Assembly (NCBI GenBank): GCA_015680685.1
Contig: MNCI01020650.1
Location: 114,931-178,930, forward strand
Source of the DNA: Gnetum montanum
Lineage: Eukaryota > Streptophyta > Gnetopsida > Gnetales > Gnetaceae
DNA: 64,000 nucleotides
Reading direction: 5' to 3'
Numbering within the stretch: the stretch's first letter is position 1; each line of letters starts with the position of its first letter. Shown piece by piece: positions 47,723 through 58,963 of this stretch. The notes under the pieces are model-generated. The model worked only from the letters and a program-made list of their open reading frames with translations. It was not told where the DNA came from and made no database searches. The position numbers and the translations under genes are program-made.

Positions 47723-48565
47723 TGATAGGTAGTGAGGTACCCCTACACCCAACCATACAAATCGTTAAGGTGTTCATGCATGATCCCATCAAATTTCATG
47801 GATTCCTAGTGTTCTCATATATAGGATTTAATTTAGAAGGTCAATCTAATCGTGGAACAATTGTTGTCTTCCCAACTACACTTGTGAGGCTTAGTTGTAT
47901 GGTTAAATGTAATTGAGGCACACGATTTTTATTATTTTATATTTTGTTTGGCTAAGTTTGGTAATAGATTGATAATAAATTGATTAACTAATTCAACTGA
48001 TTTAATTGCTAATTAATAACTAACTATTCTAACATAAGCATCTGGTCTCACTTTCCGTACACATCCTGAACACATACAATACTATTGGACGACCAAGCGC
48101 TAAGCGCTACTAGGATTACCAAGTGTTATACATATGCTTGAAGTGGTCATACTTGTGTATGATAGTCAATTTAGCTTAATTAATGAATTACTTAAAGTCT
48201 TAATCATTCTAGCTTAATTAATCACTTAATTAATGAAAACAATATATGAATAAATCATTAAGCTAGTCCAAGTGCTATAAGGTTTATCAAAAAAATCATC
48301 TTTATTATCATCCACACTGTGGTGCTCGAATAAAGATCCATACACTCCTTAACTCCTACTGCAGGCACTAGGAAAATTATTCTATCTCTTACGAAAACAA
48401 ACTGCAAGAATTCTACTAGTAGCTAAAATTCTAATCCACATTAACACAGCTGGGGTGTTGTGTTTATAGACTTACTAGGGTGCCACATCGACAGGTATAT
48501 GTCAACATGGAAAACCCTACATTGATAGGATCCTATAAACATAGCTGACTGAAGAAACTTCATCA
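47723..48565 (-). repeat. 3' LTR of element E
   Basis: 843 bp on the minus strand, from TGATAGGTAG (left end) to TTCATCA. TATA box at 48469-48463. U3 words CCTATCAATGTAGG, TGTTGACAT and TGTCGATGTGG lie between TATA and the LTR edge. Adjacent to a perfect copy of the family PPT (48574-48566). Confidence 0.85.
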
Positions 48566-48574
48566 TACCCCCAC
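48566..48574 (-). other. Polypurine tract of element E
   Basis: GTGGGGGTA on the minus strand, identical to that of element B and directly at the LTR border. Confidence 0.8.
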
Positions 48575-48791
48575 GATTGAATGAAAACTCATCCTTGAGT
48601 TCTTACAAAATTGGGAAGGTATGGCATTATTGAGTGATACACGATACAACAAAACAAAACTAAGTGATTAGGTGTACAGATCAACATTGATTACAAAATT
48701 ATGGTGTTCATAACACATAATTGAACACCAAAACATGATTGAACAAAATTTTACAACACATCCTCTAATGGCATGAAGACAATTGAAAAGA

Positions 48792-51670
48792 TTAGACAGT
48801 TCCAAATGGTAAAGGTTCTAAGGTTTCGAAGGACCTTCTCCAACTTTAGGTGCATGTGGTGGTTGAGGCAACTATGGTTATCTTGCTGCAGCTACCACTT
48901 CCAATGGAATGTGAAATGCATCCAACAATGTCTTCATCTTCTCCTCTTTGCTCCAAGGACCATTCATAGTCCACACAGCATCACCAATGTGTGCTAGAAT
49001 GGGGATATCCCATAAATAGGGCATTACTAGGAGCAACTCCTTCACATTGACAAATTAAATAGTAAATTGCTTACATTCAATGTTGAATGCCCTAAGTGCA
49101 TTTTGTAACTCATGGTAGTCATTCCTTCTCTTGGCCAGGTTCTCATAAGTTGATCTTTGATCAATGAACTTTGCCTTGAGAACCTTTAGCTCCATGTTTA
49201 TCATTGTAAGCTTCTGCTTGGTGTCCTTGTGGTGCTTGAACTCTACCTCATATAACAAGTACAAGTTGGTCACTTCTTTCTTCAATTTAAACCACAATTT
49301 TCCAATAGTCAACATAGCCAGATTTGCATATCGAAGATTGGTGAGCTCCATGTATTCTATCATATTCTCAATCTACAACTCCTTCATGCAAATCTTGACT
49401 TTATTGTGGGCATCTATCCCATCAATGATAGGTTGCCACACCTCTCTTCCTTGCTAGAGTTGCTAGAGGATCACATTTACTTTTACCTTCACTAACTGGA
49501 TGTGTTTTTCATTAAATTCTTTCTATAGATTAACCTAATCTCTGTAGTGATTTTTGACTCTCTCAAATTTGAGAGCCTCTAATTTCCAAGTAGCTACTTC
49601 AATTGCAGTCTTTTGGAAAAAATCACAAACCTCCTCCATGGATAGGTTTGTATTTTTTGCTACCAATCTCTTTAGCTTAGTGTTCACTTTCGCTAGCTAC
49701 TCCTACTGTTAATGGATAAAATCTGTCATCTATTTTTTTTTTTTTTGCACATCCACATTTCATAGACGATGATCCTCTATGGTCAATTGTACATTCTCGT
49801 AGTGGATCTAATCCAAGGCCTTCTAAATTTCATGCTAAGTGGCCTTTTCCAAGGATCAATAGAACACCACCCTCTCCATCACACCCTCAACCCCTTTCAA
49901 TCTTGTGTGAAGTTTTTCTAGAGCTTCATCCTTTGTCAGTGTTGGATTAAGAAATGTAGGATCAACAATCTAGGCTCTTAATTTGGTAGCCTCTATAGTC
50001 AAGCATTCATTTAGCTCTTTGGTTATTTCAAGTTCCGCCTCCAAAATGATGTTCTTGCCCCTTACTTCTAGCAAATTTGATTGGGTTGCAATTATGTTGT
50101 CCGGAAGGTTGAAGACATCTAGAATTGGTTGCCCAATTCCCACCAGTCGATCTAGCAATTGTTCATGTTGTGTTGTGCTCAACTTGCCGCTTACTATCCC
50201 TGTGGACCTTTGCACATCTTTAAGTGTAGAGATGCCTAGTAAAGATGTCATAAGTGCATTTAGAGTTTTGGAAATTCTATTAGCAACCACCTCTACTATT
50301 GTCTCTTGCCCCTAGTGTTGCATCTCTAAAACTATTGTTCCCTCACCCTCCTCCAAGCACACTAAAAAAGTAGCAGCATTTCTAGAGATTTTTGGGAATT
50401 TCTAATGTTTTGAGAGGAATATTGTTACCTCTCAGGTGCTAGGATTTGATCTTGTGGGCAACTACATTCTTTGGATCAAAAAGATTAGTCCGCCTCCCTT
50501 CAATTGGCTAACTATTCAAGCCACTTCATTCAGGTGACTCATTGCTAGTCGGTACATAGATGGATCACCACCACTCATTCCTACTTGTTGCTCTTGCTCA
50601 CTCAAGAGTCATTCTTGAGAAGTTGTAATTCATGCAATCATTAAGAAGTTGTAATGATGTTTGATATTATTTTCTAAGTGGGTGGTGGAGGTGGTGGTTA
50701 CTGCTCCTCTTCTTAAATAACTTTTGTAGGGACTTTGTCCTTCATCATCTCCATCTAGTTAGTGGATGAAGCACGTCATACTTTGTCATTTGTATAGTGG
50801 GCTATTCCTCCCCTTTGACATAGTTTTTTCATGAGGCATGGAAAGGGGAGTGCCTTCCTTCCATGTTCATTTTCCTTGAAGTGCTTTTCTATCTCAAGAT
50901 AGATTAGCTATGAAAGGTTGATAGGGAATCTACCACTTAGACCGTCACATGCATCGATAGAGAATGTAGTGATCTTGTTTGGCCTCACTATTGGATTAAG
51001 GTGAAAGGTCGTAATCTTGTAGTAGATTCTCTCTGTCAGTGTGAGCACACTAAACTTATTACAGTAAATGCCATAACATCACTATATCCATTCTTTCTTG
51101 ATGCTAGGGTCTACCTATATTGGAATCTCAGCAAGATTTGCCCTGATTTCTGGTAACCCCAAGTGCCTATGAAATGGTCTGCACTGAGTAGGACACTGAA
51201 ATGTCCTTAATCTTGATCATTGAACTGACCTACCTATTATTCCATTATAAGAAGGTCTCTCCCATGTACCACTCCCCGCTAGAAGTTATGATGGGCCACA
51301 TGGAAGAGGTCTTTAGTTCATCTTGTTCTTCTTAAGGTGCTTGCTCCAAGAAAGAGCCAAAATTCAACTCTTAGAGCATCATTTTTTAAACCTCCTTTGA
51401 TTTGATCTACTTGAGGTAGGATCCTATCAAGATCACCTCAAGGTTTACTTGTGGAGCTAGTACCTCATCCCATTGAGATTGCTCTGTTGCTCCTACTTAT
51501 TTTGGAATCTAATGGATAGATTCCACTTTGGGCTCCTCCCTAAGAGCTCCCATAGCATGAGTTGTTGCTTGTTCTTCTTGGGCCTATTCTTTACCTTTTC
51601 CTATTCATGGTCATTTCTCCTGTGGCTATGATGGTCCTCCTTCTTATGTGTGCTTCTCCTTTGGTGCCAT
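48792..51670 (-). pseudogene. Element E aORF, full-length decayed copy
   Basis: Minus strand from ATGGCACC at 51670 to a TAA at 48794-48792, about 2.88 kb, the same span as copy B. N-terminus MAPK-like and basic. PF20167-like region about 51060-50800 with YYKITTFHLNPIVRP, DACDGLSGRFPINLS, LIYLEIEKHFKENEHGRKA and FPCLMKKLC. Middle region (50315-49970) has NRISKTLNALMTSLLGISTLK, STTQHEQLLDRLVGIGQP and NLLEVRGKNIILEAELEITKEL. C-terminal heptad region (49363-49055) has ANLAMLTIGKLWFKLKKEV and KAKFIDQRSTYENLAKRRND. It ends EGPSKP and FGTV before the stop. Stops and indels throughout. Its 5' intron and an intact acceptor lie directly upstream. Confidence 0.75.
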
Positions 51671-51973
51671 CTATGGTCACAACACATTCAAGGATTACTA
51701 TATATAATGTGTAACTTATAATGTTTTGATAGCTTGTCTTGTCATTTAGTTACACTTAGCCTAAGGTTGGACCATGGTAGATTGGTTATTTTATTATTAT
51801 TTTATTAATTTTTAAGTTCAAAGTGTTACGAGAGCTATTTGGAAGGGTTTAACTTTTGTAATTTGACTTATTCATGTTGGTTTTTTTGTTAAACCTTTGT
51901 GGGAGTGAGAAACATTTAGAAATATTTTTGGTTAAAAACTTTTGGTTTATGACCCCCATGAATAAGAGCTAAC
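51671..51973 (-). other. Predicted 5' intron of element E aORF
   Basis: Minus strand: donor CCAAAG|GTTAGC at 51973, TAATCC branch-like motif, acceptor CCATAG|ATGGCACC at 51671. Length 303 nt. About 20 bp upstream of the donor the element is cut by EPRV sequence, so its promoter module is lost. Confidence 0.6.
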
Positions 51974-51994
51974 CTTTGGTAGCTACAAGGCTAA

Positions 51995-53945
51995 AGAACT
52001 TTCCCCCCACAGGAAAAAGTGGGGTCATCATTAGGAATGAACTCAAGGCCATTATTGATATTACCATCAGTGTAATAATTAGAGGATTCGATAAGGATGT
52101 TGCCTTGAGTAAAAGGGACATCTTCATTAATGACAAGCTTATAAAATTATTTAGAAATATTTTGACATTCAATAAAATTGACTTTATGAGGATAATGTTC
52201 TTTGCAGGGGAAATTGGTAGCAAAGTGAGGGCCCTTACAAAGAAAACATTTAACATCTTTTCATTGAGCCTTAAAATTGCGGCATTTAAACATACCTCCT
52301 AATTGTTTTGATGGTTGTTCCAGAGGGTACTTTCATTTCCATTGTCATTGTGGATGACAGTATCATCTCTTAGGCCTTCGTTGTTGACAACATTGGGATG
52401 ATTTTTGGAATTTATCCTCAAGACATATTGCTAAACATAAAGACTTTCCTAATTTTCTACTTAAATCTTTAACCTGTTTCTATGCTTGTTGGTCATAGTA
52501 GATTTCCCTATTTACATCAGTAAGAAACTGCCTAATTGTGCCAAAAATCATTTCTTTTAAGTTTAGATCTTGATGCTTGAGTTCAACTAAATACTTATTG
52601 CAAAAGGGTTGAGGAAGGCATTCTATTAAGTGTTCCTTCATGCCAAATTCATGGGTAAGCTTTCTCCACTAGTACCATTCTTTCATATCATTAAGTATGA
52701 AGATCTTGAATTCAATGCAACCATGCTTTGTAGAATCTATCATGATATAAGTTATCTATATTTAACTTATCTCCAATAAACTCTTTTATAGTGGCATTGA
52801 TAAGTAAAATGGCAAATGCATGCATGATTTTTCGCTTAACATCATTTTGGATATGATTCCACCATCTTCTTAAGATTCCTTTGAAGTTAAAAGTGGCATT
52901 CCAAATAGCATCTATAGAATGTTTCCGTTCTAAAACTACTTGGATTGTGATAAAGCTCTGTATAGTGTCTATTGTGTCCTTTCTACCTTTCAAGTCCTTG
53001 CTATCCATTGATAAGGTAGGATCTTTATCATCAAATTTTCTAACTTGCATTCCTGAGAAATCTATAGAATCTTCTATAAAACCTATAGAGGTTTTCTTTA
53101 TCAAAAGTTTTTCTTTACTATCAAGTGATGCTTCAGTCCCGATGGGTGATCCTTCTTGATTAGATGTTATCATACGGGTGTTTGACCTAATGACCTTTTC
53201 TCTCCCTTTTGATTCTTTTTGAGCCTTTTTTTTAGCCCTATATCTAGCCCAATGTGATCTTCCTATCGAAGGAGGTGATCTAGGGAGTGGAAGATATTCC
53301 TTCCTGGTCTTAGGTTTGGAACTACTACTTTCTGAGGGATTAGATTGTCATGCCTTAGGAACCCATATTTAGTGTATTTGTTTAATGTGTTCTCTTATAG
53401 CTTCTGCGCAAAATTTTTCCTATAATTCCAATCTAATATAAGTCCTATTCTATTATTAGCCCAATTTTACAATTGGATTGTGTCAGTTGGAGTACCATAA
53501 GTTTTCTTAGCTTGAAGCATATAGACTACTTCTTGTGGTGTCTGTTGTTAATCTCCTTCATTTATGTTGATCTTAAGCAAAGTATCACATTCCATGTAAT
53601 GATATTGGCTTTCTTGTTTTTGCATAGATGTGTGAGGACAAGAGGGATCAACAGAAGATTGAACTAAGGGTTGTTCAAAAGTAGAAGATGATTCTTCTTA
53701 TTGTTCAATGGAGTGTGAAGAAGAGACTTCTTCAAGCTTGGCTTTACCTTTATCCCTAGATGGAATAGGTTCTAAAACCTTCTCAACATCTAATGAGATA
53801 TTTAATTTTTTAAATAACTTTACCAATTTTTTCATTTGCCTAGATTTTCTTTTCCTACTTCTCATCTTCTACAAGGATCTTAAAAAAGGTAGTGGATGCC
53901 CTTAGAATGAGATCTAGGGGATTGGCTATAGGAGGAAGGATCTTC
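51995..53945 (-). pseudogene. EPRV copy V1, capsid/zinc-knuckle region (decayed)
   Basis: Minus strand, parallel to plus-strand copy V2 at 58964-60726. In order: an N-terminal Ser/Lys-rich part with SLDVEKVLEPIP and QYHYMECDTLLKINMN; a basic linker; a capsid-like core (53173-52600) with STIGFIED-like, WNATFNFKGILRRWWNHI, KEFIGDKLN and HEFGMKEHLIECLPQPFCNKY; and a Cys/His-rich part ending with the acidic SNEDVPFT-like stretch. The core spacing resembles caulimovirid capsid proteins. The sequence stops at 51995, before any protease or RT, where it meets element E's leader. Frameshifts and stops are present. Compared with V2 it keeps about 100 bp after CLPQP that V2 has lost. Confidence 0.7.
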
Positions 53946-53950
53946 TTAGG
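53946..53950 (+). repeat. Target-site duplication TTAGG, left of solo LTR
   Basis: Identical to 54804-54808 on the other side of the solo LTR. Confidence 0.9.
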
Positions 53951-54803
53951 TGATGAGTGGTGAGGTACCCCTACACTCAACCATACGAATATAAGTGTTA
54001 CACGCACGATCCAGTTGAACTCCATAGACGAACTAGTTGTGGCATCTAGACAGTTAGCCTTAGGTTGCAGTTTGCTGTCTTCCCACCTGGACTAGTATAA
54101 ACTTTTTCACGTGTGGTTTAGTCTAGAGTGAGGTGTATGATGTGTTTCTAACCTAGTACTACTCCTAAAGGCAATGGAAGGTTATATTGTCTAAGCTAAG
54201 AGAGAAAGGATGAGAGAGAATCCAAGCTATCCTAAGTGCAATGAGCATCTGTTCCTTGATCATTTGTACACATCTTGGACTTCGTGCATGACTACTACTG
54301 GGATTACCAAGTGCAGATCCTAGGTACGCTACTGGGTTACCAAGTAGTCACACTTAAATGCTCTTAATCAAGTCGTACTCATTCCACGTTTAACAGGAGT
54401 TTAAGGGTGAGAAGATATTAACTAGGAAAGTAGTAAATAGCAATTAATTAAATGATTAAGCTGAGTGAATGCTGCAATGATGAAGTAATCCCAATCTTTA
54501 TTTCTAGTCATGTGCATGTCCAAGTATGTCACACTCGAATAAAGGATGTCGTACAATTACAATCACCACACTGCGGGCATACATTGAGAGGAAAAGGGTT
54601 GAGAGGAGAAATGAAAACTAAAAAATAACTCTAAACTAACTTATTTCCTAATCTGTCTACCTCTTATTTATAGATGAGGAGATAGGCTATGATATTGCGT
54701 ATGCGATATTGCGGCTAGGGTGCAATATCGCGTCGGTTGTGATACCGTGGATGTGATATCACAGGTGCGTTATCGCAGCTGTCAGCAAATTCATGACTCA
54801 TCA
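53951..54803 (-). repeat. Solo LTR inserted in EPRV V1
   Basis: 853 bp, TGATGAGTGGTGAGG to ACTCATCA, flanked by TTAGG on both sides with no internal region: a solo LTR left by recombination. TATA box about 54672-54664 (minus). Its U3 has a striking array of GATATTGCG, GCAATATCGCG, GTGATATCACAG and GTTATCGCAG words. The matching site in V2 (CCTAA at 58838-58842) is empty. Confidence 0.92.
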
Positions 54804-55732
54804 TTAGGTTTAGGTTTTCTTTTGAAAAAGTCTTCACAAAGAGGATCATATTTTGTAAATCTAGGATTCTATAACTGAACCTAATATCTATGTTTACTAG
54901 GTTTAGATTTTCTAGGCCTACCATAATCATAAAATTCTTTCGGTAGTTTCATCTAGATTAGAATACATTTTATGTATCTACAAATCTTCAGTATTTATTT
55001 GGACACCATACTCTAAGTTTATTGAACCAACTTGAAGGGCTTGTTGTCTAAATGGTAATAATGTTTTTATACTAGTAGACTCAAATACTTTAAAAATTAA
55101 TCTAAGACCTATTGTTGCGTAAACACTATTTTGGACCATATCTAATGAAATATAAACAATCAACATTAAACTATTAAATAGGTTGGGATCATGAAGAGGT
55201 AACTTAAAGTTTGGTAGGATGACTACCAAAGCATCCAATTTTAATTGACCTTTAGCTTGAGTTATAATTGCGTCTTCAAAGTTCTTAAAGCATCGATCTA
55301 TCAAAGATATCTAGTATAGGTTTTAAAGGTAATAGTTTAAGTGCAAGTGAATGTGAATGTCAACTTCAACTATATGAACATAACTATAACCGAATTGAAT
55401 CCATTTAGCAACCTCCTTCAGGGAGAAAAAAGTGAGGGCTATTGGATGCAAACCAAAGCTAGTAATTTCCAAATCACATTCAGAGAGATGCATGTTGCTT
55501 AAGTTTTCAAACAATTAAGACTACTAAGAGGGTAAAGATCATGTTGGTTTGGAACAAGTGGAAGATTCATACCATGCTTACTACTACAATACTGAGATAA
55601 ATGAGTAGAGGAACCTGAGAGATTACGAGATGAAGATGCCATGTCTATTGGTGAAGATGTTGTCATTGCCATGTTGCATATGTGTATCTTACTTTGCCAG
55701 TCCTTTGACCTTACTACGCATCTTACTCCCAT
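54804..55732 (-). pseudogene. EPRV copy V1, movement-protein region (decayed)
   Basis: Minus strand. N-terminal part MATSS-like and serine-rich (MASSSRNLSGSS), then HLSECDLEITSFGLHPIALT, YSYVHIVEVDIHIH, and, after a frame change, FKNFEDAIITQAKGQL, LDALVVILPNFKLPLHDPNL, YISLDMVQNSVYATIGLRL and STSIKTLLPFRQQAL. The order and spacing of the LPNF and surrounding hydrophobic blocks match the 30K-type movement proteins of caulimoviruses and badnaviruses (cell-to-cell spread through plasmodesmata). It lies just downstream of the primer site, the usual first coding region. It is interrupted by frameshifts. The linker to the capsid region is split by the solo LTR at 53951. Confidence 0.7.
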
Positions 55733-55783
55733 AGTGCCTCAACGATCAAAAAAATCATACAAACATATGGCTTTATGAGCAAG

Positions 55784-55798
55784 TTGGCTCTGATACCA
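55784..55798 (-). other. EPRV V1 primer-binding site (tRNA-iMet)
   Basis: Minus strand TGGTATCAGAGCCAA, a perfect match to the initiator-Met tRNA complement used by caulimovirids. It is downstream of the TATA box and polyA signal and upstream of the movement region. Confidence 0.9.
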
Positions 55799-55880
55799 TT
55801 CTCTGCTTGGATCACAAAATTTCTCTCTTCCTTATGTTACTTAGAAAACTTTTAATATGAGCAGAAAACTAGCACACTTC

Positions 55881-55886
55881 TTTATT
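55881..55886 (-). terminator. EPRV V1 polyadenylation signal
   Basis: AATAAA on the minus strand about 125 nt after the TATA box, as in caulimovirid terminally redundant transcripts. V2 has the same signal at 57743. Confidence 0.65.
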
Positions 55887-56010
55887 ACTCAACACAACAC
55901 TTTACATAAAGCTCTTAGGGATGCTTCTCAAAAGAAATGCTTAGAAGAAGCAAGGTGCTTCACTTCTGATATCTCTTCCATGGATGCTTCTAAGAGTTCA
56001 CACAAGAGTC

Positions 56011-56018
56011 TATTTATA
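56011..56018 (-). promoter_or_regulatory. EPRV V1 TATA box
   Basis: Minus strand CCTATAAATAGACTC within a stretch matching V2 (57610-57660). Similarity between the two copies ends about 30 bp upstream of the box (about 56047), so most of the upstream promoter is missing here. Confidence 0.65.
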
Positions 56019-56101
56019 GGAGAAGGAAATGCTTCTTGACTCTTCTTCCTAAATGATCACAATAGCACACTAGAACTATAAGATGAATCAAACAACATTT
56101 T

Positions 56102-56518
56102 GTGCATCCTCCTCAACTCCAGTTACCAACAAATGGTAAAATGATTCTTGAAATCAATGCCTCCCATGAATTGTGGAGAGTATCATTCAAAGAGGATTTA
56201 GATGGAGTCATCCACATCTATAGGTATGCATCTAGAGAATTTTCCCCAAACCAATTGAATTACCATAAGAAGTTGCAAGCCATAATTAAGGGAATAGAAA
56301 AATTTTGATTGTTCCTTCAAGACAAGCACTTCATCATCCAAAGTGACCTCAAACACTTTGAGAAGTACCTAAGTATTAAAAATATGAATAAAGTCACCCA
56401 TGCTTGCTTAATTTGTTGGGCTTTGTTTTTAGAAAATTTTGAATTTTCTACTAAATTTATAAGTGGTCAACATAATTGTTTAGCTAATTTCCTGACAAGA
56501 GAATATGATCTCTCTTAA
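56102..56518 (+). pseudogene. EPRV RNase H domain (5'-truncated)
   Basis: Plus strand with one stop near 56309. LPTNGKMILEINASHELW, IHIYRYASREFSPNQLNYHKK and LQAIIKGIEKF, then LFLQDKHFIIQSDLKHFEKYL and FISGQHNCLANFLTREYDLS. This is the caulimovirid form of RNase H (D-A-S, the YAS/NYH-KE block, DFLTRE-like end), not the gypsy form found elsewhere in the window (HTNH...FLMNK). In places expected active-site residues are changed (EINAS for ETDAS). The reverse transcriptase that should precede it is absent: 56048-56101 is unrelated. It leads into a further coding-like stretch. Confidence 0.75.
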
Positions 56519-57500
56519 AATACTAATCTGTTTTATACTTGTGTAGATATTCTACAGAAGGAAGGATGGGAATTGAGATCTTCCTCTTATATTAGAGCCT
56601 ATCGAGCAAATGAAATCTACATGCCCACTTTAGAAGAACACACTATTGGCATCAAACATGGTTCTGCCTTTGAAGCCTATTGCCTTGGTGTCGATTCAAT
56701 GATAGAAATTCTTGCATCAAAAAATGTCATACCATCCTTTGACACCTCCTATAATGTTTAAAAATATGGTAACTATGTGTAATCTTAGTTAGCCCTAGAA
56801 ACATTAACCTACAACAATGAGGATGTTTGCATAAAAATGGACCTACTTCAATGGCCTTTATACCATCCCACTTCTTTTCACCACTATGTCATATAAATTT
56901 ATAAATGGAGCACTTTTAATGAATTGTTCTGGTAATGGTAGAGTAAATATGATCATACACCCAAATATTATGGTCCTAGTTACCCATGCCATCTATACAA
57001 CTGTTGTAATGAATACCATGGTTATTTTCTTTACTATGGTGATCTTCAAATTAGAGGCTGGCATATCCTAAGTTGTGGGTATAATCCATGTTACTTCCTC
57101 ACAAAATTTATTAGTTATCATATAGACTGGTCTAACCCCTAGGAATATGCTTTTTATCATGATGTTTATACTACTAACCAACATGATATAGTAGAAACTT
57201 GTAGGTTACAAGATATTCCTCCTTCAATGCTCCAACAAAAGTTCCTTGACCAAAGAATCCTCGCCAAACATAATGATAGCTTTGGATATCAAGTTTTACA
57301 ATTCCTGTATGAAGGTGAAGCCCCTAGATCTGAAAAGTGTCATTTTCCTGCTTCTTAATTTGACAATGACAGGCTTGGTCCCAGTCATCATCATCCTACC
57401 TTCACTCCACCTACCAATGATGATGAACCATAATCTAGTGATGATAATGGAGCATCTGCTAGCTAAAGGAGCACTAGTAATAGTACCTACATTATTATAG
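56519..57500 (+). pseudogene. EPRV region downstream of RNase H (unrecognised)
   Basis: The frame continues with several stops: ILQKEGWELRSSSYIRAYRA, MPTLEEHTIGIKHGSAFEAY, CLGVDSMIEILASKNVIPSF, then a stretch rich in Tyr, His and Cys (YYGPSYPCHLYNCC, GWHILSCGYNPCYFL) and RLQDIPPSMLQQKFLDQRIL. It lies between RNase H and the next promoter, where some caulimovirid genomes have an extra gene of unknown or transactivator-like function. I do not recognise its family. Confidence 0.45.
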
Positions 57501-57627
57501 CATATGCATGCTTTATAATATTCTCCTTAAAAAGTTATGTTAGTGGAGAATATATTCTCCCTTATCTTATTTAGTGCAGAATGAGTCATCCCACACCTAG
57601 AAGAGTCAAGAAGCATTGCCTTCTCCT

Positions 57628-57635
57628 ATAAATAG
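57628..57635 (+). promoter_or_regulatory. EPRV V2 TATA box
   Basis: CCTATAAATAGAGCC. Upstream is a short inverted AGAATATATTCT-like motif (about 57548-57565). Downstream follow CTTGTGTGAACTCTTA, the polyA signal and the primer site. Confidence 0.7.
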
Positions 57636-57742
57636 AGCCTTGTGTGAACTCTTAAAGGAATCCACGGAAGAGATATCAAATGTGAAGCACCTTGCTCCTT
57701 CTAAGCATTCCTAAGAGCGTTCTATAAAGTGTTGTTTTGAGC

Positions 57743-57748
57743 AATAAA
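57743..57748 (+). terminator. EPRV V2 polyadenylation signal
   Basis: AATAAA in GAGCAATAAAGAAGTATG, same position relative to TATA as in V1. Confidence 0.65.
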
Positions 57749-57831
57749 GAAGTATGCTAGTTTTCTACTCATATTAAAAGTTCTCTGAGTAACATAAGGA
57801 ATAGAGTGATTTTTGTGATCTAGGCAGAGAA

Positions 57832-57846
57832 TGGTATTGAAGCCAA
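57832..57846 (+). other. EPRV V2 primer-binding site (decayed)
   Basis: TGGTATTGAAGCCAA. A few changes from TGGTATCAGAGCCAA, which is intact in V1. Same relative position. Confidence 0.75.
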
Positions 57847-57956
57847 GTTACTTATAAAGCCATACATTTATGTGATTTTTTTGATCGCCAAGGTGCCAGG
57901 GAGTAAGACGCGTAGTAAGGCCAAAATACTGGCAAAGTAAGACGTGCATCTGTAGC

Positions 57957-58765
57957 ATGGCAACGATGACATCTTCACCACCAGACATGGCATCTTCATC
58001 TCACAATCTCTCAGGTTTCTCTTCTTCTTGTTCTTATGTTATTTGTTTATCTCAATATTTTAGTAGTAACCATGATATGAATCTTCCACCTATTCCAAAA
58101 CAATGTGATCTTTACCCTCTTAGTTATCTTAACCTGTCTAAAAGCTTAACTAGCATGCACCTCTCTAAATGCAATTTAGAAATTACTGGCTTTGGTCTAT
58201 GTTTAGTAGCCCTCACTTTTTTCTCCCCAGAGGAGGTTGCTAAATGGATTTGATACAATTATAGTTATGTTCATATAGTTAAATTCAACATTCACATTCA
58301 CCTGCACTTCAACTATCACCTTAAAACCAGTATTGGATCACTTTGATAGATCAACACTTTAAGAACTTTAAAGACGTGATTATAACTCAAGCTAAAGGTC
58401 GATTAGAATCGAATGCTTTAGTAGTCACCCTACCAAACTTTATGTTATCTCTTCATGACACCAAGATGTTTAATAGTTTAATGTTGACTGCTTATATTCC
58501 ATTAAATATGGTCCAAAATAGTGTTTACACAATAATAGGTACTAGATTAATTTTTAAAGTATTTGAGTCTACTAGTATAAAAACGTCATTACCATTCAGA
58601 CAACAAGCCCTTCAAGTTGCTTCAACAAACTTAGAGTATGATGTCCAAATGAATACTGAAGATTTTCCAATACATAAAATGTATCCTAATCTAGATGAAA
58701 TACAGAAAGAATTTTACAATTATGTTAGGCCTAGAAAATCTAAACCTAGTAAACATAGATATTAG
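57957..58765 (+). pseudogene. EPRV copy V2, movement-protein region (decayed)
   Basis: Begins MATMTSSPPDMASSSHNLSG, then LTSMHLSKCNLEITGFGLCL and FFSPEEVAKWI (57957-58253). After a broken stretch it resumes at 58343 with FKNFKDVIITQAKGRLESNA, VVTLPNFMLSLHDTK, YIPLNMVQNSVYTIIGTRL and STSIKTSLPFRQQALQVAST. It ends PRKSKPSKHRY. Same family as V1 (30K-type movement protein), with a longer uninterrupted second half. A 200-bp basic/Lys-rich linker leads to the capsid region; the V1 solo-LTR site falls within it and is empty here. Confidence 0.75.
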
Positions 58766-58963
58766 GTTTAATTATAGAACCCCAGATTTACAAAATATGA
58801 TCCTCTCTATGAAGATCTATTCAAAAGAAAACCTAAACCTAAGAATATCATTCCTCCTATAACCAATCCCCTAGATCTCATTCCATGGACACCCATTACC
58901 TCTTTTAAGATCCCTGTAGAAGACAACGAGAAAAAAAAAAAGAAAATTTAGGCTGCTGAAAAA

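Noticed and set aside
56102-56518. RNase H assigned to the gypsy elements
   Set aside because: Its motifs (KMILEI, RYASREF, DFLTRE-like end) are of the caulimovirid type and differ from the gypsy RNase H seen four times elsewhere here.
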